From JAEVLT01 sp044598425 (GTDB lineage: Bacteria; Bacillota; Bacilli; Bacillales; Cytobacillaceae), in NCBI GenBank assembly GCA_044598425.1, contig CP172536.1, positions 1,550,001-1,614,000 on the forward strand: a DNA stretch of 64,000 nt. Reading direction: 5' to 3'. This document shows, one piece after another, positions 34,547-43,145 of the stretch (the stretch's first letter is position 1; the number at the start of each line of letters is the position of its first letter). Made by a program: the position numbers and the translations under genes. The notes beneath the pieces are model-generated. The model made no database searches. It was not told the origin of the DNA and was given only the letters and a program-made list of their open reading frames with translations.

Positions 34547-34876
34547 CTAGTTATTTCGCTTGCTTTTTTCAGTAATTGAACGGTATATTTGGGTATACAT
34601 GCTACCTTGGACAATATTTTCGAGAAAAAAATCTCCAATCAGGTTTAAATATTCTTCGTTATCAAACATCTTTTTGCTTTGTAATTCCATTTCTGCCAAT
34701 CCTTCATATGAAGTTACCAGGGCATATTTATGATCTTCCCCAGAAACCGGCGTAAGAATATCGACATGATGGTCGTAGTTTTCATTGCGGAATTTTTTTA
34801 TCAACCTTAAATTTTCAATCCCTTCCTTAAATTTTTCTTGTTTTAGAACAAAGGTTTGATATACATAGATTGTCAC
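34547..34876 (-). CDS. Hypothetical protein, possible dimeric alpha/beta barrel
   Basis: A 109-residue cytoplasmic protein. GGAG eight bases before a GTG at 34876 favours that start over the frame opening at 34885. The pattern of an N-terminal strand (IYVYQTFVL), a helix with alternating charge (KEGIENLRLIKKFR), a strand holding LTPVSGEDHKYALVTSY and a final helix resembles the NIPSNAP/ABM-type ferredoxin-like fold, but there is no diagnostic motif and I do not assign a function. It is a single gene, convergent with the acyl-CoA synthetase gene and divergent from adhE. Confidence 0.7.
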   Translation of the reverse strand: MTIYVYQTFVLKQEKFKEGIENLRLIKKFRNENYDHHVDILTPVSGEDHKYALVTSYEGLAEMELQSKKMFDNEEYLNLIGDFFLENIVQGSMYTQIYRSITEKSKRNN

Positions 34877-35168
34877 AAGGAACACTCCTAGGTAAATGTT
34901 TTTTTAACTATTTGTAAATTCTCCAACTGTAGAATATTCTATTAGAAAAAATTTGAACTTGAGAGTAATTATAGAAAACAAAAGAATAAAAATGTAAAAA
35001 AACGTATAAAAAAATCCGTTAAATGTAAACGTTTTCAGAACAAAAATGTTATTTTCCCAAAAAAAGAAGAAAAATAGTGAATATTTTTTGAATAGAATGC
35101 TCAATAGTTCACAAACTAGACAAACACTCTTTACGATCCATCTATTATACTAAAAGTGTAAACAAGGT

Positions 35169-35186
35169 AAGTGAATTATTTCACAA
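35169..35186. promoter_or_regulatory. Rex-type operator before adhE
   Basis: AAGTGAATTATTTCACAA contains GTGAA-N4-TTCAC, the geometry of the Bacillus Rex site TTGTGAAATAATTCACAA. It is 24 bases before the adhE start. Another half-site (GTTCACAAA) is at 35107-35115. The 330-base AT-rich gap here holds no other gene. Rex would block adhE when NADH is low. Confidence 0.7.
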
Positions 35187-35209
35187 ACTTATTTTAGGAG
35201 GTTTGGATT

Positions 35210-37813
35210 ATGGCGGTTGAAGAAAAAGTGTTAGATGAAAAACAAACAGTAGCTGTAATGATTGACACTTTAGTTAAAAACGCAGAAAAAGCTCTTAAAG
35301 AAATGAAAAACTTCAATCAGGAACAGATTGATACGATTGTGAAGGAGATGGCCTTGGCTGGTCTTGATCAGCATATGCCGCTTGCAAAGTTGGCTGTTGA
35401 AGAAACAAAACGCGGCGTCTATGAAGATAAGATCATTAAAAACCTTTTTGCAACCGAGTATATCTATCATAATATTAAATACGATAAAACCGTTGGCGTT
35501 ATTCGGGAAAACGAACACGAAGGAGTGGTAGAAATCGCCGAGCCTGTCGGTATTATCGCGGGCGTCACACCAGTAACAAACCCAACCTCTACAACGATGT
35601 TTAAAACGATTATTTCGATTAAAACGCGAAATCCGATTATTTTTGCTTTCCATCCTTCCGCACAAAAATGCAGCAGTGAAGCGGCAAAGGTTTTACGAGA
35701 AGCAGCGATAAAAGCAGGGGCACCGGAAAACTGTGTGCAATGGATTGAGACACCATCACTGGAAGCAACCCGGCAACTGATGAACCATCCAGGTATTGCG
35801 CTTATTTTGGCAACGGGCGGCGCGGGCATGGTCAAGTCGGCTTATAGCTCAGGAAAGCCGGCATTGGGAGTAGGACCAGGAAATGTGCCGTGCTATATAG
35901 AAAAGTCGGCAAATATCAAGCGGTCTGTCAATGATTTAATTTTATCAAAAACGTTCGATAACGGAATGATTTGCGCTTCAGAGCAGGCTGTGATTATTGA
36001 TGAACCCATCTATGAAACAGTAAAAGCTGAAATGATCGCAAACGGCTGTTACTTTTTAACAGAAGAGGAAAGAGAGATAGCAGAAAAGCTTGTCATCAAT
36101 GAAAATACTTGTGCGGTTAATGCAGATATCGTCGGAAAACCTGCATTCGAAATTGCACGGATGGCCGGAATTGAAGTGCCGGCTGATACGAAAATTCTCG
36201 TTGCAGAACTCAAAGGGGTTGGACCGCAATACCCGCTTTCACGGGAAAAATTAAGCCCTGTGCTCGCATGCTACAAAGTGGCCAATACAGAAGAAGGGTT
36301 AACGCGTGCTGAAGAAATGCTTGCATTTGGCGGTCTTGGCCACTCGGCGGTGATCCATTCAGAGGATGAGGATGTCATCAATGCGTTTGGCACCCGGATG
36401 AAAGCAGGACGATTAATTGTCAATGCTCCATCTTCACAAGGGGCAATCGGGGATATTTACAATGCTTATATGCCGTCATTGACGCTTGGCTGCGGCACGT
36501 ACGGAGGCAATTCTGTTTCGCAAAACGTAGGAGCAATCAATTTAATCAATATAAAAAAATTGGCGAAGAGGAATGTGAATATGCAGTGGTTTAAAGTTCC
36601 GCCTAAAGTTTATTTTGAGAAAAATTCGACGCAATATTTATCCAAAATGCCAGGAATTTCAAAAGCGGTTATTGTTACCGACCCAGGCATGGTGAAGCTC
36701 GGCTATGTTGATAAAATCCTTTATTATTTGCGGAAGCGTCCGGACTATGTTCACTGTGAAATTTTCGCAGATGTCGAACCTGATCCGTCAACCGATACGG
36801 TTGCTAGAGGCGTTGAAATAATGAGAAAATTCCAGCCGGATGTAATTATTGCTCTTGGCGGAGGATCGGCAATGGATGCTGCAAAAGGAATGTGGCTGTT
36901 CTATGAATACCCGGATACAGATTTTAATGGACTTAAACAAAAATTCTTGGATATCCGCAAAAGGGTCTTTAAGTTTCCGAAACTTGGCATCAAGGCGCAG
37001 CTGGTTGCGATTCCAACGACTTCAGGAACTGGATCTGAAGTAACTTCCTTCTCTGTTATTACGGATAAAGAAAACAATGTCAAATATCCGCTTGCTGATT
37101 ATGAGTTAACACCTGATGTGGCAATTATTGATCCGCAATTTGTGATGACGGTGCCAAAACATATTACAGCCGATACCGGAATGGATGTGCTTACGCACGC
37201 GATTGAAGCGTATGTTTCCGTAATGGCTAATGATTATACAGATGGTCTTGCGATAAAAGCGATCCAGCTTGTGTTTGAATATCTGCCAAGGGCATACCGT
37301 GATGGCAGCGATGAAAAAGCCCGGGAAAAAATGCACAATGCTTCAACGATTGCAGGCATGGCATTTGCTAATGCATTCTTAGGAATTAATCACAGCCTTG
37401 CCCACAAGCTTGGATCCGAATTCCATATTGCTCACGGCCGTGCCAACACGATTCTGCTGCCGCATGTAATTCGCTACAATGCGGCTAAACCGAAGAAGTT
37501 CACCGCATTTCCGAAGTACGAAAGCTTTATTGCCGATGAGCGTTATGCGGAAATTGCGCGGATCCTCGGCATGCCGGCGCGGACAACGGAAGAAGGCGTT
37601 GAAAGCCTAATCAAGGCGATTATCGATTTAGCAAAAGAGCTCAATATTCCAATGAGCATTGAAGCAAATGGAGTAACAAAAGAAGCGTTTGAAAGCAAGG
37701 TGGATGAATTGGCTGATCGGGCATTTGAAGATCAATGCACAACCGCTAATCCGAAGCTGCCGCTTGTAACAGAGCTTGCCGAAATCTACCGCCAGGCATT
37801 TAAAGGAGTTTAA
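35210..37813 (+). CDS. adhE: Bifunctional acetaldehyde-CoA/alcohol dehydrogenase
   Basis: An 867-residue fusion that reduces acetyl-CoA to acetaldehyde and then to ethanol, re-oxidising two NADH in fermentation. Residues 1-440 form the CoA-acylating aldehyde dehydrogenase with the catalytic Cys in NGMICASEQA (about residue 257); residues 455-867 are the iron alcohol dehydrogenase with ALGGGSAMDAAKG, TSGTGSEVTSF and metal ligands in TGMDVLTHAIEAY, HSLAHKLGSEFHIAHGRAN and LPHVIRYN. The length is typical. It is monocistronic between a Rex-type operator and a terminator and implies growth without oxygen. Confidence 0.97.
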   Translation: MAVEEKVLDEKQTVAVMIDTLVKNAEKALKEMKNFNQEQIDTIVKEMALAGLDQHMPLAKLAVEETKRGVYEDKIIKNLFATEYIYHNIKYDKTVGVIRENEHEGVVEIAEPVGIIAGVTPVTNPTSTTMFKTIISIKTRNPIIFAFHPSAQKCSSEAAKVLREAAIKAGAPENCVQWIETPSLEATRQLMNHPGIALILATGGAGMVKSAYSSGKPALGVGPGNVPCYIEKSANIKRSVNDLILSKTFDNGMICASEQAVIIDEPIYETVKAEMIANGCYFLTEEEREIAEKLVINENTCAVNADIVGKPAFEIARMAGIEVPADTKILVAELKGVGPQYPLSREKLSPVLACYKVANTEEGLTRAEEMLAFGGLGHSAVIHSEDEDVINAFGTRMKAGRLIVNAPSSQGAIGDIYNAYMPSLTLGCGTYGGNSVSQNVGAINLINIKKLAKRNVNMQWFKVPPKVYFEKNSTQYLSKMPGISKAVIVTDPGMVKLGYVDKILYYLRKRPDYVHCEIFADVEPDPSTDTVARGVEIMRKFQPDVIIALGGGSAMDAAKGMWLFYEYPDTDFNGLKQKFLDIRKRVFKFPKLGIKAQLVAIPTTSGTGSEVTSFSVITDKENNVKYPLADYELTPDVAIIDPQFVMTVPKHITADTGMDVLTHAIEAYVSVMANDYTDGLAIKAIQLVFEYLPRAYRDGSDEKAREKMHNASTIAGMAFANAFLGINHSLAHKLGSEFHIAHGRANTILLPHVIRYNAAKPKKFTAFPKYESFIADERYAEIARILGMPARTTEEGVESLIKAIIDLAKELNIPMSIEANGVTKEAFESKVDELADRAFEDQCTTANPKLPLVTELAEIYRQAFKGV

Positions 37814-37891
37814 AAAAGGTTATAAAGAAAATGAAGTTTTTCCGATAACTTAGAGAAAAGCCAAATCAAGGAACATTGTAATAACAAATAT

Positions 37892-37940
37892 AAAAACGCT
37901 TGGATATCATATCCATATCCAGGCGTTTTTAATTTTTTTT
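37892..37940 (+). terminator. Terminator of adhE
   Basis: AAAAACGCTTGGATAT (from 37892) pairs with ATATCCAGGCGTTTTT with one mismatch, followed by a T-rich tail. Confidence 0.9.
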
Positions 37941-37989
37941 TAAAAGCTTAAAGTTAGCTTCTTATTTTTTTACTATTTAGTTAGGAATG

Positions 37990-38201
37990 CTACTTTTTAT
38001 ACTTCAAAATAAAACTTTCGGATTTACCATTCCAAGTTATTGTTGTATTGATCTTATCGTTATTTTGGGTGAGAGCACATAGTATTTTAGTTCCAATATT
38101 TGTTGAAATTTGTTCGCATTTGTATAAATTCTAATCTACAACAACATGTACCTCTTTAGGGGTTTCGACATGAAGATGGAATTGATAGTAGGAGTTGACA
38201 T
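37990..38201 (-). pseudogene. Amber-interrupted relic of a small unknown gene
   Basis: On the minus strand a frame of about 68 codons reads as protein-like sequence (YQFHLHVETPKEVHVVVD, a TAG, then NLYKCEQISTNIGTKILCAL and a tail ending GKSESFILKYKK). Polar, beta-strand-like composition continues on both sides of the TAG, which is what a decayed gene would show. No start codon or family is recognised. Its upstream end runs into the htpG promoter. The rest of the 37.8-38.2 kb gap is empty. Confidence 0.3.
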
Positions 38202-38258
38202 AGTCGGTTTTATGTGATATTTAAAATATTGTTAGCACTCGTCGGCATAGAGTGCTAA
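38195..38258 (+). promoter_or_regulatory. htpG promoter with perfect CIRCE element
   Basis: TTGACA (38195-38200), a 17-base spacer and TATTTA (38218-38223) form a sigma-A promoter. TTAGCACTC (38232-38240), nine bases, and GAGTGCTAA (38250-38258) form a perfect CIRCE inverted repeat covering the predicted transcription start. HrcA binds such sites, so htpG is predicted to be a class I heat-shock gene here. Confidence 0.92.
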
Positions 38259-38295
38259 TTCAAAAGAAAACGAGTTGCTGAAAGGAGAATTTTTC

Positions 38296-40173
38296 ATGGC
38301 GGTGAAACAGTTTCAAGCCGAATCGAAAAGGCTGTTGGAAATGATGATTCATTCGATTTATTCCCATAAGGAGATCTTTTTACGCGAACTGATTTCCAAT
38401 GCAAGTGATGCAATTGATAAAATTTATTATAAGGCTTTAGCGGATGAAAATGTAAATTTTGATAAAAACAGCTACTACATAAAGGTGACAGCTGATAAAG
38501 AAAATCGAATTTTAACCATTTCGGACACGGGTATCGGCATGTCGAAAGAAGAACTTGAAAATAACCTTGGAACGATTGCGAAAAGCGGTTCCCTCGCTTT
38601 CAAAAAAGAAACAGAATTAAAAGATGGCTATGATATCATCGGCCAATTTGGCGTTGGTTTCTACTCCGCCTTTATGGTGGCAGATGTGGTCACGGTTATC
38701 AGTAAGACGCTCGGCAGCGACGAAGCGTACAAATGGGAGTCCCGTGGTGCCGATGGCTACACCATTGAACCGTGTGAGAAAGCGGAAGTCGGTACGGAGA
38801 TTATTTTAAAAATCAAAGAAAACACCGAAGAGGAAGACTTTGACGAATATTTAGAGGAATATCGCTTAAAGGCGATCATTAAAAAATATTCGGACTTCAT
38901 CCGCTACCCAATTAAAATGGATGTGGCAAAACGGCGGCTGAAAGAAGGTAGCGAAAATGAATATGAGGATTACCAGGAAGAAGAAATCATCAACAGCATG
39001 GTTCCGATTTGGCGGAAAAATAAAAAGGAGCTAACAGACGAAGACTACAATCATTTTTACGCGGAAAAACGTTACGGTTTTGACAAGCCGTTAAAACATA
39101 TTCATATAAGCGTCGATGGAGCTGTCCGTTACAACGCGATTTTGTTTATTCCGGAAAAAATGCCGTTTGATTATTACACAAAGGAATTTGAAAAAGGGCT
39201 TGAACTATACTCCAACGGCGTGCTGATTATGGACAAATGCGCCGATCTGCTTCCTGACTATTTCAGTTTTGTAAAAGGTATGGTTGATTCGGAAGATTTA
39301 TCCCTCAATATTTCAAGGGAAATTCTTCAGCACGACAGACAGTTGAAACTGATTGCCAAAAATATTAATAAGAAGATTAAAAGTGAACTTCTTAGCCTGT
39401 TAAAAGATGAACGTGAAAAGTATGAGTCATTTTACCAAGCGTTTGGCCGCCAGTTAAAATTTGGTGTATACAGCGATTTTGGCGCCAATAAGGAAACATT
39501 GCAGGACTTGCTTTTATTCTATTCCTCAAAAGAGAAAAAGCTTGTCACTTTGGATGAATATGTATCGAGAATGCCGGAAGAGCAAAAATACATTTACTAT
39601 GCTGCCGGGGAGTCAGTTGAAAGAATTGATAAGCTTCCTCAGACGGAATTGGTGGCCGAGAAAGGCTACGAAATTTTGTATTTTACCGATGATGTCGACG
39701 AGTTTGCGATTCGTATGCTGATGAGCTACAAAGACAAAGAATTCAAATCCGTTTCGAGTGGGGATTTAGGGATTGAAGCGGACAGCCAAAGCGAGTCAGC
39801 TGCTGAAGAAACCGAATATAAAGACCTGTTTGCGTACATGAAAAACGTCCTAAAGGACAAGGTGAAAGACGTACGTGTTTCCAAACGGTTAAAATCGCAT
39901 CCTGTCGTGATCACGGCTGACGGTGAAATTACTTTAGAGATGGAAAAAGTTTTAAAAACAATGCCTGGCAGCCAGGATGTGAAAGCGGATCGTGTTTTGG
40001 AAATCAATGTGAACCATGAAGTCTTTCATTCCTTAAAAGATGCATATGAAAAGGACAAAGAAAAATTAACCCTTTTCACCAACCTTCTCTATAATCAGGC
40101 GCTGTTAATTGAAGGGCTGCCGATTCAGGATCCAGTTGAATTTACGAACGATATTTGTAAAATTATGGTTTGA
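38296..40173 (+). CDS. htpG: Molecular chaperone HtpG (Hsp90)
   Basis: A 625-residue ATP-dependent chaperone. The GHKL ATPase motifs are complete: LRELISNASDAIDKI (about residues 26-40), ISDTGIGMSKEEL, GQFGVGFYSAFMVA (about 112-125) and VGTEI. Middle domain (SREILQHDRQLK with the gamma-phosphate-sensing Arg) and C-terminal dimerisation domain follow. The frame opens at 38275, but AAAGGAG precedes the ATG at 38296 and gives the standard N terminus. Control by CIRCE differs from B. subtilis, where htpG is not HrcA-dependent. Confidence 0.97.
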   Translation: MAVKQFQAESKRLLEMMIHSIYSHKEIFLRELISNASDAIDKIYYKALADENVNFDKNSYYIKVTADKENRILTISDTGIGMSKEELENNLGTIAKSGSLAFKKETELKDGYDIIGQFGVGFYSAFMVADVVTVISKTLGSDEAYKWESRGADGYTIEPCEKAEVGTEIILKIKENTEEEDFDEYLEEYRLKAIIKKYSDFIRYPIKMDVAKRRLKEGSENEYEDYQEEEIINSMVPIWRKNKKELTDEDYNHFYAEKRYGFDKPLKHIHISVDGAVRYNAILFIPEKMPFDYYTKEFEKGLELYSNGVLIMDKCADLLPDYFSFVKGMVDSEDLSLNISREILQHDRQLKLIAKNINKKIKSELLSLLKDEREKYESFYQAFGRQLKFGVYSDFGANKETLQDLLLFYSSKEKKLVTLDEYVSRMPEEQKYIYYAAGESVERIDKLPQTELVAEKGYEILYFTDDVDEFAIRMLMSYKDKEFKSVSSGDLGIEADSQSESAAEETEYKDLFAYMKNVLKDKVKDVRVSKRLKSHPVVITADGEITLEMEKVLKTMPGSQDVKADRVLEINVNHEVFHSLKDAYEKDKEKLTLFTNLLYNQALLIEGLPIQDPVEFTNDICKIMV

Positions 40174-40392
40174 TTACTTCAAAAAAACAGAGCAGCAAAT
40201 ACAAGTAATTCTGTTTTAAAGAGAGGCGTCAAAAATAAGGATATTCATTTGCAGACCAAATCACAATTTGATTTGGTCTTTACTTATCCCGGTTATGCAC
40301 CAACTTTGTTTAATCCATATAAGGAAATGAATATTTTTCGGGAAGCCTGCAAAAAATATTTTCTGGATGAAGAAACGAAGGAGGAAATGAAA

Positions 40393-40830
40393 ATGACATT
40401 AATACCTTATGAACCATTCAGACAATTGGCAAACATGAGAAAAGATTTTGACCGATTTCTAACCGATTTACCGTTTCCGTTTGAAATGGAACGCAGCCTT
40501 GGCGGCATTCGAGTTGATGTTCATGAAACGGATCAAGAAGTAGTAGCAACATGTGATATTCCTGGTCTTGAAAAGAAGGAAGATGTTCACATTGATGTTG
40601 ATAATAATCTGTTAAAAATCAGTGGCATGATCAATCGGATGAATGAGGTCAAAGAAGAAAATATGCATCGAAGAGAACGGTATACAGGAAGCTTCCACCG
40701 CTCCATTACGTTGCCGGCGCAAGTTTCGATGGAGGGTGTCAAAGCTTCTTACAAAAATGGCGTACTCGAAGTAAGGATGCCAAAGCTTGCCCAGGATCAG
40801 AGAAAGAAAATCGATGTAGAATTTCATTAA
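40393..40830 (+). CDS. Small heat shock protein (Hsp20/alpha-crystallin)
   Basis: A 145-residue holdase with the alpha-crystallin domain from about residue 40 (IRVDVHETDQEVVATCDIPG) to 140, including the conserved end YKNGVLEVRMPK and an N-terminal region rich in Phe. AAGGAGG at 40378-40384 fits the ATG at 40393; the frame stays open upstream to 40249, but that part has no ribosome binding site and does not look like an Hsp20 N terminus. It follows htpG by about 220 bases without its own CIRCE, and may be read from the htpG promoter or its own. Confidence 0.9.
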   Translation: MTLIPYEPFRQLANMRKDFDRFLTDLPFPFEMERSLGGIRVDVHETDQEVVATCDIPGLEKKEDVHIDVDNNLLKISGMINRMNEVKEENMHRRERYTGSFHRSITLPAQVSMEGVKASYKNGVLEVRMPKLAQDQRKKIDVEFH

Positions 40831-40837
40831 GATAGTG

Positions 40838-40874
40838 AATCACACGGAATCAATCTCCGTGTGATTTTTTTTCG
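40838..40874 (+). terminator. Terminator of hsp20
   Basis: AATCACACGGA (40838-40848) pairs with TCCGTGTGATT (40856-40866), followed by eight T. Confidence 0.93.
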
Positions 40875-40948
40875 AAAAAATGGTTTCATTCCGCTTCCTA
40901 GGCATGAATAGCATTCAGCTGCATAGTTATGAATTGGGAGGCGATAAA

Positions 40949-41179
40949 ATGAGATTCGACCAAGTGCGCAGGGAGTTTAAAAAGACCCTTTGGGGAGAAG
41001 AATTGGATAACGAAACTTTCTTAGTGAATGACGCTCGATCGTTTGGTCCCTTTCAGGATGGCCAGTCCCGTTGCACAAATTGCAACAATGAATTCGATGA
41101 GAGTGAAATGGTGCTGTATAACCGAAAATCTTTTTGCTTGGAATGTTTTCAATCATTGTACAATTTTAATAAAAGATAA
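40949..41179 (+). CDS. Small zinc-ribbon protein of unknown function
   Basis: A 76-residue protein with two cysteine pairs (CTNC and CLEC, spaced 26 residues) that can bind one zinc ion. The N-terminal half is charged and helical (FDQVRREFKKTLWGEE). GGGAGG stands before the ATG at 40949; a longer frame from 40880 has no such site. Size and pattern resemble small cytosolic zinc-ribbon proteins of Bacillus. It is monocistronic and ends in a terminator. Confidence 0.75.
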   Translation: MRFDQVRREFKKTLWGEELDNETFLVNDARSFGPFQDGQSRCTNCNNEFDESEMVLYNRKSFCLECFQSLYNFNKR

Positions 41180-41188
41180 ACCAGACCA

Positions 41189-41220
41189 GCACGCATTCCT
41201 TTAATACGTGCAATTTTTTT
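41189..41220 (+). terminator. Terminator of zinc-ribbon gene
   Basis: GCACGCATT (41189-41197) and AATACGTGC (41203-41211) pair with one mismatch and are followed by AATTTTTTT. Confidence 0.8.
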
Positions 41221-41386
41221 ATCGGTGAACCGAGCGGTTCATTGAAAAGGGTTTTTACCTTTTATAAATAACAAAATATTTCGTAAATTTATAAAAAATG
41301 ATATGGTTGTAATAAAGGTGATAATGTTTGGAAAGGGTTGACTTAAATCACAATTTGTTAAAATTTTTCAAAAGGGGTGCAGTAAG

Positions 41387-41878
41387 ATGGAACTGAAAGT
41401 AGAAAAAGCAATCCAGGATGAATATCCGGCAGATTTTGCCTGGTGTTATGGCTGTGGTCGGTTAAATGAAGACGGGCACCATTTTCGGACAGGATGGCAT
41501 GAAAATGGAAAGCAAACGATAACGATATTTACACCAGATGCAGCGCATACAGCTCTTCCTGGTTTTGTTTACGGCGGGATCATCGCTTCATTAATCGATT
41601 GCCATGGAACTGGATCCGCATCGCTGGCGCTTCATCGAAAGAATGGTCATAAGGAAGGAGATGGTGCGGAACCGCCTAGATTTGTAACCGCTTCTTTGCA
41701 TGTCGATTTTGTCAAACCTACTCCTCATGGTGTGCCATTAAAAGCGATTGGCAATGTTACAGAGATTCATCCGAAAAAGTGGAAAGTCGTGGCAGAAGTT
41801 TTTGCGAATGAACAGCTGTGTGCTTGCGGAGAAGTAGTCGCTGTTGTGATGCCAAAGACTTTTTTAACAAAAGAGTAG
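41387..41878 (+). CDS. PaaI-family hotdog-fold thioesterase
   Basis: A 163-residue acyl-CoA thioesterase. The hotdog signature GFVYGGIIASLIDCHGTGSA (about residues 63-82) contains the catalytic Asp, and VTASLHVDFVKPTPHG is the conserved next strand. An N-terminal CYGCGRLNEDG resembles the Cys-x-x-Cys of THEM4-like members. It would release free acids from acyl-CoA in the cytoplasm. AAAGGGG lies seven to eight bases before the ATG. No partner gene is evident. Confidence 0.87.
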   Translation: MELKVEKAIQDEYPADFAWCYGCGRLNEDGHHFRTGWHENGKQTITIFTPDAAHTALPGFVYGGIIASLIDCHGTGSASLALHRKNGHKEGDGAEPPRFVTASLHVDFVKPTPHGVPLKAIGNVTEIHPKKWKVVAEVFANEQLCACGEVVAVVMPKTFLTKE

Positions 41879-41987
41879 AACGGTGCTATTATCGTTTAAT
41901 TGAATAAGGAAATTGATTTTGTCGAAGGATTTATTATAATAGAAAAGACAAGTCAACATGGTAGGATTCAAGGGGGAAATGACAGAA

Positions 41988-42224
41988 ATGGCAAATCAAG
42001 TTATTGTCTATTCGACACAAGGCTGTATTGAATGTGATATGGTGAAAAAATTGCTTGCCCAAGAGGGGATTCCTTTTGAAGTGAGAGATGTTTTGGCCAA
42101 TTCGGACTATCAAGCAGAAGTTGAAAAGTTTGGCTTTTTAGGGGTTCCGGTAACGGTTGTCGGCAACCGGGCCGTGAAGGGATTTAACAATGAACTTCAG
42201 GAATTGCTTAAAGATATAAAATAG
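41988..42224 (+). CDS. Glutaredoxin-like thiol protein
   Basis: A 78-residue thioredoxin-fold protein with redox motif CIEC at residues 12-15 (after VIVYSTQG), the cis-Pro loop LGVPVTVV and GFNNELQELL at the C-terminal helix, as in NrdH/YtnI-type glutaredoxins. AGGGGG at 41971-41976 is 11 bases before the ATG at 41988 and only two before another ATG at 41979, so the shorter protein is preferred. It may reduce disulfides or glutathione/bacillithiol mixed disulfides; the partner is unknown. Confidence 0.82.
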   Translation: MANQVIVYSTQGCIECDMVKKLLAQEGIPFEVRDVLANSDYQAEVEKFGFLGVPVTVVGNRAVKGFNNELQELLKDIK

Positions 42225-42256
42225 CTGGCTGATATTAGAAAAAAAACGCTTAATGA

Positions 42257-42397
42257 TTTGGCTTTGCCCCGGTGATCTCCTTTGCTGTTTTATCGGTTTC
42301 ACTTGTTTTTTCGATTGTGATTGGTTTAGTGTTTGGCATCTTGCCAGCCTATAAGGCTGCTAAACTTCATCCAATCGATGCATTGCATTATGAATAG
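42257..42397 (+). pseudogene. C-terminal relic of an FtsX/MacB-type ABC permease
   Basis: About 46 codons without a start encode a transmembrane helix and the classical permease end FGILPAYKAAKLHPIDAL before a stop. All upstream parts of a normal 350-600 residue permease and its ATPase are missing. It follows the glutaredoxin gene by about 30 bases, so the rest was deleted. Confidence 0.75.
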
Positions 42398-42421
42398 CCT
42401 ATTTACCGGCAGGCATTGAAT

Positions 42422-42457
42422 AGAGAACTGGTTATGTTTTCCAGTTCTCTGCATTTT
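42422..42457 (+). terminator. Terminator downstream of permease relic
   Basis: AGAGAACTGG (42422-42431) pairs with CCAGTTCTCT (42441-42450), followed by GCATTTTT. It probably belonged to the lost permease operon. Confidence 0.82.
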
Positions 42458-42471
42458 TAACCCCGCTAAAA

Positions 42472-42795
42472 TTAACATAGCTGCCGCCATAATTTGTTGC
42501 TGCCGGCGATTGCGTTTTGCTCAATGATGGAGTAGGCTGCGTTTGTGATTGCTTTTGCTAATGTTTCCCCCGTTGCTCGAACATCGTTAAAGCGTACCTC
42601 TGAAATTCCGTCTGTATTGTATTGATATCCAAACGCTTCTAATCTCTCAACGATCAGCATGGCATGATTCAGATTTTTCTCTGGCTGAAAATCAGCGTCC
42701 TGGATGAAAATGCCTTTTTCATAATCATACCAGCGATCCCAGCGATTTAATTTCCAACCGAATATTTTCCGTGCGATTGAATCTGTTTTGTTCAT
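42472..42795 (-). CDS. Phage ABA-sandwich (BC1872-like) domain protein
   Basis: A 107-residue protein whose N-terminal pattern ARKIFGWKLNRWDRWYDYE and FQPEKNLNHAMLIVERL resembles, from memory, the phage ABA sandwich domain found in Bacillus phage proteins. Unusually, no other phage gene is near. AAAAGGAG is seven bases before the ATG at 42795; six more codons are open upstream. The promoter region holds two copies of ATTATATAACA (42821-42831 and 42851-42861). Function unknown; it may be a domesticated phage gene. Confidence 0.6.
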   Translation of the reverse strand: MNKTDSIARKIFGWKLNRWDRWYDYEKGIFIQDADFQPEKNLNHAMLIVERLEAFGYQYNTDGISEVRFNDVRATGETLAKAITNAAYSIIEQNAIAGSNKLWRQLC

Positions 42796-42891
42796 TTTTT
42801 TGCTCCTTTTCATTTTTTGTATTATATAACAGTTTTATATTATTAATTATATTATATAACACAATTTCCAGAACAACCACCTTTTTTTTAA

Positions 42892-43120
42892 GCAATGTTA
42901 AACTTTATTGTTGATTTTCGCTAAAATCTGTTCCCTTTTCGCGGACGAACCACCGATCCTCCTCGTTCGTATCTCGCTTCGGGGTCTCGGCAGGCTTGTT
43001 TTTCCGCAGGAAATTGAACGAATATCCGCACGAAGGAAATGCGAATGCATTTTCGAGGAGTCTCGCGGATTTTAGCTCATTAAAAGTGAAGTGAAAATCA
43101 ACAATAATCTTTAACAATGC
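42892..43120. mobile_element. 229-bp MITE-like element with 28-bp terminal inverted repeats
   Basis: The left end (42892-42919, beginning GCAATGTTAAACTTTATTG) and the reverse complement of the right end (43093-43120) agree in 25 of 28 positions. Inside is GC-richer structured sequence with a hairpin (43033-43052) and a 34-base segment (43027-43060) resembling part of the repeat at 10.27 kb. No transposase is encoded. A non-autonomous element moved by a transposase elsewhere in the genome is the simplest reading; a target-site duplication is not obvious. Confidence 0.6.
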
Positions 43121-43145
43121 CAATTTTTAAAAATTTTAAAATACT

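Noticed and set aside
34904..35104. 66-codon minus-strand frame rich in Phe upstream of adhE
   Set aside because: It is caused by AT-rich sequence with poly-T runs; no start signal and no protein-like pattern.
40249..40392. 48-codon N-terminal extension of hsp20
   Set aside because: The frame is open but there is no ribosome binding site before it, while AAGGAGG serves the ATG at 40393 and the resulting protein has the normal Hsp20 length.
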